DNA from: an uncultured Kiritimatiellota bacterium
GTDB lineage: Bacteria; Verrucomicrobiota; Kiritimatiellia; RFP12; UBA1067
Reading direction: 5' to 3'
NCBI GenBank assembly: GCA_934621385.1
Contig: CAKTUI010000041.1
Location: 1 to 20,381 of the forward strand
DNA: 20,381 nt
This document shows positions 15,176-20,381 of this stretch, piece by piece. The stretch's first letter is position 1; each line of letters begins with the position of its first letter. The position numbers and the translations under genes are program-made. Under the pieces are notes generated by a model. It was not told where the DNA came from. It searched no databases and saw only the letters and a list, made by a program, of their open reading frames with translations.

Positions 15176-15231
15176 GAATTTTTTCCGTAATTGCAGGCCC
15201 ATGGTGGGTTTGCAATTAGAAGGAAAAATTC
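15176..15231 (+). promoter_or_regulatory. Long hairpin masking the ribosome binding site of the sigma-like gene
   Basis: The region from GAATTTTTTCC (15176) to GGAAAAATTC ends just before the ATG at 15233. Its arms pair as GAATTTTT/AAAAATTC, CC/GG, TAATTGCA/TGCAATTA and CCCA/TGGG, closing a very short loop near 15202. The right arm contains the Shine-Dalgarno GAAGGA (15219-15224), opposite a U/C-rich tract. When folded the ribosome site should be closed, so translation could depend on temperature, a protein or a competing RNA. AATTGCA also appears at 15150-15156, giving three related copies that might be protein sites instead. Confidence 0.65.
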
Positions 15232-15232
15232 A

Positions 15233-15727
15233 ATGACAAATGACAAATGGTATAAGATACTCAGTCATCGTGCAGATATTGCCGAGTTTCGCTTTGAGAC
15301 CGCCGAGAAACGCAGGGCGTTCACAGCCCGGGCGATTCGCTTCGATGTGCCAGCCCTTGATGACGAGGGCCATCCAATGGAAGATCGCTCCCTGAGTGAT
15401 CGTGGCAAGGGCAAGGTGGCAATCTACACCGAACTCGACCGTGGTGGCTATGCGGGATGCGTAATCCTGCCGGATGGATGCCAAGTGCCGATTCCGGTGC
15501 CGAAATGGCAGGTTGAGTTTGAGCGTGTCCTCAATTCGCTCGAACCGAAGGACAGGGACATTGTTGAGGTGCTTTTCATTGATCTGCGTCCCGCCGTTGC
15601 GGCACGCATCGCGGGGGTGAGCCGTTGCCGCGTGTATCGCGTGATGGCCGCGCTGAAGGAGAAACTCGCCAAGGCTCACAAAATGTGGATGTTACACATT
15701 TCGTGGGTTTTGCGACTGACCAAGTAG
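15233..15727 (+). CDS. Small protein with a sigma-70 region 4-like helix-turn-helix
   Basis: ATG 15233 is chosen because GAAGGA lies 8 bp upstream; the open frame begins slightly earlier, inside the hairpin. The product has 164 residues. The C-terminal half (about 95-150) has the shape of sigma region 4: LNSLEPKDRDIVEVLF, then AARIAGVSRCRVYRVMAAL as the helix-turn-helix, then a basic helix. The N-terminal half has no sigma region 2 signature and contains a small beta-rich segment (about 55-90). It may be a phage- or element-type transcription regulator rather than a full sigma factor. The HU-like gene follows after 94 bp, and a strong terminator lies beyond that, so the two probably form one unit. 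Confidence 0.6.
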   Translation: MTNDKWYKILSHRADIAEFRFETAEKRRAFTARAIRFDVPALDDEGHPMEDRSLSDRGKGKVAIYTELDRGGYAGCVILPDGCQVPIPVPKWQVEFERVLNSLEPKDRDIVEVLFIDLRPAVAARIAGVSRCRVYRVMAALKEKLAKAHKMWMLHISWVLRLTK

Positions 15728-15730
15728 AGG

Positions 15731-15785
15731 GGATGTTGATCGACATCCATCCTCCGCCCAGCCGCCGGGTGTTCCGGCGGTGGGC
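15731..15785 (+). promoter_or_regulatory. Two hairpins or operators between the sigma-like and HU-like genes
   Basis: The first element is GGATGTTGATCGACATCC (15731-15748), an 18-bp near-palindrome centred on GATC. The second pairs GCCCAGCCGCCGG (15756-15768) with CCGGCGGTGGGC (15774-15785), 12 bp with one bulged G and a GTGTT loop. No T-tract follows, so this is not an intrinsic terminator. It may stabilise the upstream message, stall transcription, or hold operator sites for the adjacent regulator. Confidence 0.5.
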
Positions 15786-15800
15786 AATCAAACTCGATCA

Positions 15801-15813
15801 TATAATAAGGAGT
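15801..15813 (+). promoter_or_regulatory. TATAAT and ribosome binding site before the HU-like gene
   Basis: TATAAT (15801-15806) directly abuts AAGGAGT (15807-15813), which is 8 bp before ATG 15822. The Shine-Dalgarno is near perfect. If TATAAT were an active -10, transcription would begin at the end of the ribosome site and lose it, so TATAAT may be coincidental and the gene read from upstream. Confidence 0.5.
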
Positions 15814-15821
15814 AAACCACT

Positions 15822-16598
15822 ATGAAAACGGTTTCTTCTGCTGCTGAGAAGGCAACGCTCAGCTACAAAGTCGTTGCCGGACATAATCCACAGGATCGCT
15901 CGAAAACTCTGCTTCGCGGCGTCATCGTGAATAAGGAAACGTACGATACCGCACGCGTCCTCCACTTTGCGATTGACAATGGGTACATTCAGGGCGGTCA
16001 GTTCTTCGCCAGTTATGGGGTGGTGAATGGCTTCTTTGAGGCCTGCCAGCGCCTTGGACTGGACGGGAGGGACATCCTGCTCAACGGCTGGATTCGTATC
16101 CATCCTGAGATGAAGGGCCGAATTGACGCGGAAACGCGCACAATTGGCGGCGACAACGAGATTCATGTCTGTGCTCAGTGCCAAAAGGACTTGCGCCGCA
16201 AGGCAAAAGAGTTTAATTGGACATGCGTGGACGAGACAGGCAAACGCGCTAATGTGCAGCACCTGCAGTCCGTCGGCGGGGCCAATGACAAGGAAATCTT
16301 CGCGGGCGCGAAAATCGCAGTTGGTGGTACGAATCTTGCCTATGACGCGGCATCGGACAGGATTACTGTGGAGTGGGATGTCACCGACGAGGAGGGTGAA
16401 ACGACGCACAATAGCGTCCAGGTCGCACCGGAGTCCAGCGGCTACTCGGCGATGGTGTTGCCGTTTCCGGTTGGTTTGGACAGTGCTTCGGAGGGGACGG
16501 TTGTGACCTTCACCTTCCTCTTGAGACAGGGGAATGCAGAGACCACCGTCATTCCGGCGGTTGTGAAGGCTAAGCTTGTTGTTGCGCCGGCGGCCTAA
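15822..16598 (+). CDS. HU/IHF-like DNA-binding domain protein with beta-rich C-terminal domain
   Basis: The product has 258 residues. Residues 10-135 resemble the HU/IHF-like N-terminal domains of DUF4469-type proteins from Bacteroidota and relatives: an opening YKVVAGHNPQDRSKTLLRGV, a helix with YGVVNGFFEACQRLGLDG, a strand pair (DILLNGWIRIHPEMKGRID) and LRRKAKEFNW. A C-x2-C pair (HVCAQCQ) and a third Cys (NWTC) could be a metal site. Residues about 150-258 are rich in Thr, Val and Asp and look like a beta sandwich. The assignment is by pattern memory. Proteins of this type are often abundant and linked to integrated elements. An excellent ribosome site and a powerful terminator frame the gene, consistent with high expression. 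Confidence 0.55.
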   Translation: MKTVSSAAEKATLSYKVVAGHNPQDRSKTLLRGVIVNKETYDTARVLHFAIDNGYIQGGQFFASYGVVNGFFEACQRLGLDGRDILLNGWIRIHPEMKGRIDAETRTIGGDNEIHVCAQCQKDLRRKAKEFNWTCVDETGKRANVQHLQSVGGANDKEIFAGAKIAVGGTNLAYDAASDRITVEWDVTDEEGETTHNSVQVAPESSGYSAMVLPFPVGLDSASEGTVVTFTFLLRQGNAETTVIPAVVKAKLVVAPAA

Positions 16599-16612
16599 GG
16601 GCCGTGGCTGAG

Positions 16613-16658
16613 GGGCGGGGTTGGCATCGGATTCCGGTGCCAACCCCGCCCTTTTTTT
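16613..16658 (+). terminator. Very strong intrinsic terminator after the HU-like gene
   Basis: GGGCGGGGTTGGCA (16613-16626) pairs perfectly with TGCCAACCCCGCCC (16638-16651), extended inside by TCGG/CCGG around an ATT loop to about 18 bp in total, followed by seven T residues. Confidence 0.95.
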
Positions 16659-16674
16659 GTTTACCATGGGATGC

Positions 16675-16978
16675 ACTGAAAATACGGAAATGGGGGAGGG
16701 ATGTTTTAGCCGCAGAGGGCGAGGAAAAGCTCCACCGCGCAGGCATTGTGTATGCGTGAGCGCGGCAAAACCATCTGCCGCGTTCCAGCCTGTGGTCGGT
16801 CTGTCCTTCGTCTCGGGCGAGGGGGTGAGCGCGGCGGTCGCACGAGAGGTGCGGTGCGACTCGCAGCCGTAGGAGTTGCTTTGTCCGCAGCCAGTGATAG
16901 CCGCCGAGGCAAGGCAGGCTAAGAAGACTTTGTTGTCGAGGCGTGAGAGGTGAGCGCAACCGTGGAAGCCGAGACCGA
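16675..16978 (+). repeat. Gene-free, hairpin-rich block, probable dispersed repeat or structured RNA
   Basis: About 300 bp without a credible gene. It opens with an AGCCGCAGAGGGCGAGG stretch like the CCGCAGAGG-type repeats scattered in many large bacterial genomes. It holds two clean 7-bp hairpins (CGCGGCA 16761-16767 with TGCCGCG 16776-16782; GTCGCAC 16837-16843 with GTGCGAC 16854-16860). GTGAGCGCGGC occurs twice, exactly 70 bp apart (16756 and 16826), and GTGAGCGCAAC once more near 16950. The right edge runs into the promoter-bearing repeat at 16979-17026, whose twin lies upstream of deoC. A long minus-strand frame covers it, but its composition looks non-coding. Confidence 0.5.
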
Positions 16979-17026
16979 GCGGCAACTTCGCGCAAGCCCA
17001 CGAGCGGGCGGTTTATGGTAAAATAC
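16979..17026 (+). promoter_or_regulatory. Second copy of the promoter-bearing repeat; leaderless start at 17031
   Basis: This 48-bp segment matches 464-511 at 42 positions. It contains TGGTAAAAT, an extended -10 with hexamer TAAAAT at 17019-17024. The ATG at 17031 is 6 nt after the hexamer, so the predicted transcript starts at or next to the start codon and has no room for a ribosome site. The copy also has a short stem (GCCC/GGGC) between 16996 and 17010. Confidence 0.65.
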
Positions 17027-17030
17027 CTCC

Positions 17031-19517
17031 ATGCGTGGGACTCTTCAGAGAATTCTGACCTTTGCGGGGCGTGGGTGCGTCGCGGCGCTTGCGCTCGCCC
17101 TCGTCCTGCACGGCTCGACGAAGCGTCCGCCCGTGCGCCGTTCCGCCGCGCCCGCGTCCTCCCCCGCCCCCTCCGCCGTGCGCACCGCGCCGTCCGTCGC
17201 CCCCGTCCCGGGGATCCCCGACCCGCCCGAGGTCCCGCCGGGGATGTGCGCGGCGACGAACTGGTGGCGGCGCGGCGCGTTCTCCGGCTGGCGGCGCGTG
17301 GACTTCCCGGCGGGCTGGTCGTTCCCGTGGGGGACGAACCGCCTCCGATCCGCCGCGCTCCTCGCCTGCGGCGAGGTCCGCCCCCTCGGCGGGGACGGCC
17401 CCGTCGCCTCGGTCGGGGCGCCGCTCGGCCTCGTCCCGCTCGAGGGCGTGCTCTGGTACGGCCCGACGCCCTCGAACACCTACGCCTTCGCGTGGCGGAA
17501 CGCCCTCGCGGGACGCGACCGGGCGCGTCCCGTGGACGCCCGCATCGAGCTGTTCCGCAACGGCGACGTCGCGGTGTCGACGAACGGGGTGACGCGGCGG
17601 ATCCCGCGCGAACTGCCGTTCGCGCACGACGGGTACGGGCAGGACGCGGAGTGGGTGCGGGCGAACTTCGCGAATGCGGAGGAGATCCTAAGCGTGGGCT
17701 ATTCCAACTGGGTGGATGCACAGGTCGGCGTGGGCCTCACGAACGGGCTGTACCGGTTCGAGGCGGTCTTCCCCGAGGACCCGCCGGAGGCGACGCGGCT
17801 CGTCGTCGGGGACCTCTCGGTCTGCGTGACGAACGCGGGGACGTACGCGTTTCTTCTTGGGAAGGGGCGCGAGTACCGGTTCCGGACCGAGCCACCCGAC
17901 GGGACGGTTCAGTATTCGTACATAGACGATCTCCTGTCGTCTTGTCGGGTTCTTCGTTCCTCCGCTGTATGGGGCGGCGATGGCGTTTGGAGCACTGGCG
18001 GCGGAGGTGTCCAATTTTCTTTGCCGACCATGTCGATGCTGGGGGCAATACGGTGGATGCCGACGATCAGAGGGTATCCTGATGTGGTTCATGTTGGCCC
18101 GGACGACTGCCCAATTTCATTTTCGGCCATTCTCTCGGATGTCGGACCTGGGGTTGCGGTGGATGACTTCCGTTGGACTGCGAGCGGTGCAATCACCCTG
18201 TCCTCATTGACGGGAAGGACCGTTGAACTGGGGGCTGCCGAGTGGCCCTCGCGGAATGCGGCGAGTATCGGTGTCTCAACGCGCATATCGGGAGTGGAGA
18301 TGACATCGAAGATTTCTTTTTCCTATGGCACGAACGATCTGCCGCAGGTTGGTGTTGGGCTAAATGTCCCCTCTGCGCTCCTGCTGAGAGACGACTGGAT
18401 TGAGTCCAGTCGTTCGGCAATTGGACGCGTCTCGTTTCATTCGGATGTCGAGACTGGAGGTGTCGTGCGGGTGTCGGTTGTTGACGGGCTTGATCGGGTT
18501 GATATTGGGAATTCCTGTCTGGGCGACCATCCGTTTGAGGGACGGAATGATTTTGCGATTGAATTCCCCATCGATGGGATTTCCGTCAGTTCGTCAGTGG
18601 GGGATGTTACGCTGCAGTGCGAGTATCTTGACGAAGATGGAACGGTCGTCTGTTCTGCATGGGGCAGCCTGACGGTTGTGTCTCCGCAGCGCATTTCCGT
18701 TGCCGGAGATGCCGTTCCAGATGTGGCCGTCCTGGTCGGTACGCCGATTGGACTGTCGGTCGTGGCGAGGCCGACAGATTCCGTCATCCCGGATACGATG
18801 TGGTATGACGCAAAACTGCGATCGAATCGGACGTACACGGATTGGAGGGCTTGGATGGAACGCGGCGGATCAATCACGCGGGTGATGGCGGAAGGCGGGA
18901 TTTTCATTGTCAGGGCGAGAGCCGTCTTTCCCGGTCCGCAGTGGGCGGATGTCTATTACGCCTGGGCTGAGGATGAAGACCCGCGAATCGGACTGCACAG
19001 CAAGGGGGAGGCCAATCATATCGGCGTTGCGTCTACCTTGGGGCAGTTGGAACTGCGGGCGGCGGCGAGGGCCATGCTGGGCGATGTCACGTATGCCTTT
19101 CTCGCGGATCTTCCGGCGAGAAATGGTTTTTCGGGGTCGTGCCGACGCACGTGGAAGTGCAATGCCTTTGTCGCAGACATGGCCATTACGGCTGGTCTGA
19201 CCGTTCCTGTGCAGCATCGCCTATCCCATCTGCTTTCCCCAGATGGCCTTTATCCGCCGCTTGCAAATGAATGGGCGAAGGGCAATGTCGCCATTTCGGG
19301 GTGGAAATATCTTGGCCGTGGCGTTTGGCCCGAGCCGGGTTATGTCGTGGGACATCCGGCATCGGTCGGGTCTGGGCACGTGGGCATCGTGGATTTCGAC
19401 GGCGAGGGTGTCGCCGCCGGGCGTACGGAAGTCAATCGGAGATGCGACTGGTTCCTCGACGGCACGTCGGGATTCAGCGTCTATGTGGGAACAGGAGGGG
19501 GTTCGCATGATGAGTAG
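17031..19517 (+). CDS. Exported modular protein with C-terminal NlpC/P60- or CHAP-like amidase domain
   Basis: The product has 828 residues. An N-terminal hydrophobic segment (about 14-28, CVAALALALVLHG) acts as signal or anchor, followed by a Pro/Ala/Arg linker (30-70). Residues about 70-300 form a Trp-rich beta domain (WWRRGAFSGWRRVDFPAGW) of unknown family. Residues about 300-640 are beta-rich, perhaps Ig-like. The C-terminal domain (about 660-828) has TWKCNAFVADMAITAG with candidate nucleophile C710, PEPGYVV, and SGHVGIVDFDG with H783, the order expected of a papain-like cell-wall peptidase or amidase. DNA for the first 300 residues is extremely GC-rich (77% at 17101-17160), later parts about 50% (18301-18360), so the gene looks assembled from two sources, with the seam near 17900. 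No ribosome site precedes the ATG. It overlaps the next gene by 11 bp. Confidence 0.7.
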   Translation: MRGTLQRILTFAGRGCVAALALALVLHGSTKRPPVRRSAAPASSPAPSAVRTAPSVAPVPGIPDPPEVPPGMCAATNWWRRGAFSGWRRVDFPAGWSFPWGTNRLRSAALLACGEVRPLGGDGPVASVGAPLGLVPLEGVLWYGPTPSNTYAFAWRNALAGRDRARPVDARIELFRNGDVAVSTNGVTRRIPRELPFAHDGYGQDAEWVRANFANAEEILSVGYSNWVDAQVGVGLTNGLYRFEAVFPEDPPEATRLVVGDLSVCVTNAGTYAFLLGKGREYRFRTEPPDGTVQYSYIDDLLSSCRVLRSSAVWGGDGVWSTGGGGVQFSLPTMSMLGAIRWMPTIRGYPDVVHVGPDDCPISFSAILSDVGPGVAVDDFRWTASGAITLSSLTGRTVELGAAEWPSRNAASIGVSTRISGVEMTSKISFSYGTNDLPQVGVGLNVPSALLLRDDWIESSRSAIGRVSFHSDVETGGVVRVSVVDGLDRVDIGNSCLGDHPFEGRNDFAIEFPIDGISVSSSVGDVTLQCEYLDEDGTVVCSAWGSLTVVSPQRISVAGDAVPDVAVLVGTPIGLSVVARPTDSVIPDTMWYDAKLRSNRTYTDWRAWMERGGSITRVMAEGGIFIVRARAVFPGPQWADVYYAWAEDEDPRIGLHSKGEANHIGVASTLGQLELRAAARAMLGDVTYAFLADLPARNGFSGSCRRTWKCNAFVADMAITAGLTVPVQHRLSHLLSPDGLYPPLANEWAKGNVAISGWKYLGRGVWPEPGYVVGHPASVGSGHVGIVDFDGEGVAAGRTEVNRRCDWFLDGTSGFSVYVGTGGGSHDE

Positions 19518-20082
19518 GATCGTTCTTTGTGCTTTGGCCATGGTGTCCGTTGCCGCCGAGGCGGCGGACGGCCGTATCCAGGAGGCCGTGGATGACGTGA
19601 TTCGGAACAGTTCCCTGTCGAGCCGAAGGGTCGCGCAGTCCGTTCCCGGTTGGGGTTTGCCAACCGAACTGACGGGAGCACCCGCGTTCAGCAGCCTGGT
19701 TGGAGTCGTCCGCTCCCGGATCGGCGAGTGCACGCTGTCGCTTGTGGGCGAGATGACGAACGATGTCCGCCGGGAGGTCTTTCTCGCCGCGCTTGCGCAG
19801 TGCGGACAGGAGGTCTACAGGGACGCGGTCGTCAGGTGGTTTGGGGGTGCGGTTCCGTCCGGCATATCGCCCGTCCTGGTCGAGGAGTTCGTCTCGCCGT
19901 CGAGCACCTGCATGGAGGGGTATTTCATCCTGCATTACGGCGAGCCTGGCATCAGCAATGTCTGGGCGAACGTTCGGGCCCTTTACCTGCTGTCCGGCGA
20001 TGCGGCCTCGGCTGCGGGGGTTGACGAGATTTTGAGCGGAAAGGCTAAGGCCCAACTTGAGGCGATGCGCAGTCTTGAGTGA
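19507..20082 (+). CDS. Small exported partner protein of the amidase-like gene
   Basis: ATG 19507 (or 19510) lies within the end of the amidase-like gene, with a strong AGGAGGG (19494-19500) seven bases upstream, so the pair is translationally coupled. The 191-residue product starts with a signal peptide (MMSRIVLCALAMVSVAAEA). The mature part is mostly helical with four Cys (for example IGEC, ALAQCGQEVY, SSSTCMEGYF), perhaps two disulfides, and a HEAT-like feel in VRREVFLAALAQCG. The family is not recognised. A coupled, exported small protein directly after a cell-wall amidase is the usual arrangement for a periplasmic immunity protein, but it could equally be a chaperone or accessory factor. 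Confidence 0.65.
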   Translation: MMSRIVLCALAMVSVAAEAADGRIQEAVDDVIRNSSLSSRRVAQSVPGWGLPTELTGAPAFSSLVGVVRSRIGECTLSLVGEMTNDVRREVFLAALAQCGQEVYRDAVVRWFGGAVPSGISPVLVEEFVSPSSTCMEGYFILHYGEPGISNVWANVRALYLLSGDAASAAGVDEILSGKAKAQLEAMRSLE

Positions 20083-20246
20083 GCCGCGACCCTCCCCTTG
20101 CGTTAAATCAGGGAACACGGGAATGGATGAGTGGATAGGGGACACGATATCGCTCGCCACTAACAACTCATCGCTTTCCATGCTTTATACCCAGTTCGTC
20201 AAATAGAACGGACACTCTTTGGTAGTTGGTGCTTTCATTGCGTTCG
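20083..20246. other. Intergenic stretch with imperfect direct repeats
   Basis: No gene or convincing terminator is seen. GTTCGTCAAA occurs at 20194-20203 and again, 48 bp later, at 20242-20251, each followed closely by GGACACT (20210-20216 and 20256-20262). The second copy spans the stop codon of the minus-strand ORF. GATGAGT near 20127 is complementary to ACTCATC near 20166, with a long loop. The repeats could be the ends of an insertion element. Confidence 0.4.
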
Positions 20247-20381
20247 TCAAAAGCTGGACACTTTCCTGAAGGGTTGGGTTGGTTGGATGTGGTGTCGTCC
20301 CGCCCCGTCCGGCAGGCCCTGAATCCGCCTGATGCGGCGCAGCCTCTTCAGGATGCGGTGGTAGAGCTCGATGCCGTTGAT
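20247..20381 (-). CDS. C-terminal end of an unidentified minus-strand protein, possibly a transposase
   Basis: Reading from the window's right edge on the minus strand, the frame is open for 44 residues to a TGA (complement of 20247-20249). The peptide begins INGIELYHRILKRLRRIRRI and ends FRKVSSF. It is strongly basic, as transposase and integrase tails often are, and imperfect direct repeats lie just beyond its stop. The sequence is too short to name a family, and 44 open codons could also be chance in GC-rich DNA. Confidence 0.35.
   Translation of the reverse strand: MNGIELYHRILKRLRRIRRIQGLPDGAGRHHIQPTQPFRKVSSF

Noticed and set aside
16703..16790. RNase P RNA
   Set aside because: GAGGAAAAGCTCC recalls the conserved GAGGAAAGTCC segment, but the other universally conserved RNase P segments are not found downstream in order.
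15798..16985. 395-codon minus-strand frame over the HU-like gene, its terminator and the repeat block
   Set aside because: It crosses a perfect plus-strand terminator and a good plus-strand gene, and its composition is not protein-like. The part over 16675-16978 probably reflects the repeat.
16943..18082. Alternative plus-strand frame overlapping the amidase-like gene
   Set aside because: It begins inside the repeat, is extremely Arg-rich and runs out of frame with the recognisable exported protein; the openness comes from the very high GC.

Overview
The window looks like chromosomal DNA of a bacterium from the Verrucomicrobiota/Kiritimatiellota-Lentisphaerota part of the PVC group, probably host-associated. 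This is an inference from several things: a very large secreted GH106-type rhamnosidase, paired DUF21 (CorC-like) membrane proteins, a DxDxDG calcium-loop tail on the first partial protein, an HU-like protein of the kind seen in anaerobic gut bacteria, and large poorly known exported proteins. No rRNA or marker is present to fix the taxonomy. GC is roughly 57-60% by eye in the housekeeping blocks.

Layout. (1) 1-530: tail of an unrecognised protein, then a promoter embedded in a dispersed 48-bp repeat. (2) 531-6880: a tight operon of deoC, a CorC-type DUF21/CBS transporter, a DUF21-only partner and a secreted GH106-like alpha-L-rhamnosidase, closed by an intrinsic terminator. Rhamnoside degradation sits beside deoxyribose-phosphate catabolism and ion transport. 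(3) 6881-8925: nitrogen module, with a sigma-54 (-24/-12) promoter followed by a P-II protein and an ammonium channel, then two strong terminators. (4) 8945-13156: an apparently leaderless trpS heading a run with pheS, a CorA-type channel, tatD and a small secreted Cys/His protein.

(5) 13157-16660 is the accessory-looking part. It holds an exactly 23-bp-periodic array of the palindrome GGTTGCGCAACC, a lower-GC 524-residue gene with no recognisable family, and a 13-bp-stem terminator. A second unit follows: a long hairpin that should mask the ribosome binding site of a small sigma-region-4-like protein, then an HU/IHF-like protein with a beta-rich tail. (6) 16675-17026 is a gene-free, hairpin-rich block ending in a second copy of the promoter-bearing repeat.

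(7) 17031-20082: an apparently leaderless gene for a modular exported protein. Its N-terminal third is about 77% GC in a sampled line and the rest about 50%. It ends in an NlpC/P60- or CHAP-like Cys/His amidase domain and overlaps a second exported protein by 11 bp, an arrangement reminiscent of a cell-wall amidase and its periplasmic immunity protein. (8) 20083-20381: an intergenic stretch with imperfect direct repeats and the C-terminal end of an unidentified minus-strand ORF, possibly a mobile element.

The strongest candidates for something undescribed are the palindrome array with its orphan gene, the promoter-carrying repeat and its leaderless genes, and the chimeric amidase/partner pair. 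The nitrogen operon is conventional except that its P-II protein has Glu where Tyr-51 is normally uridylylated.
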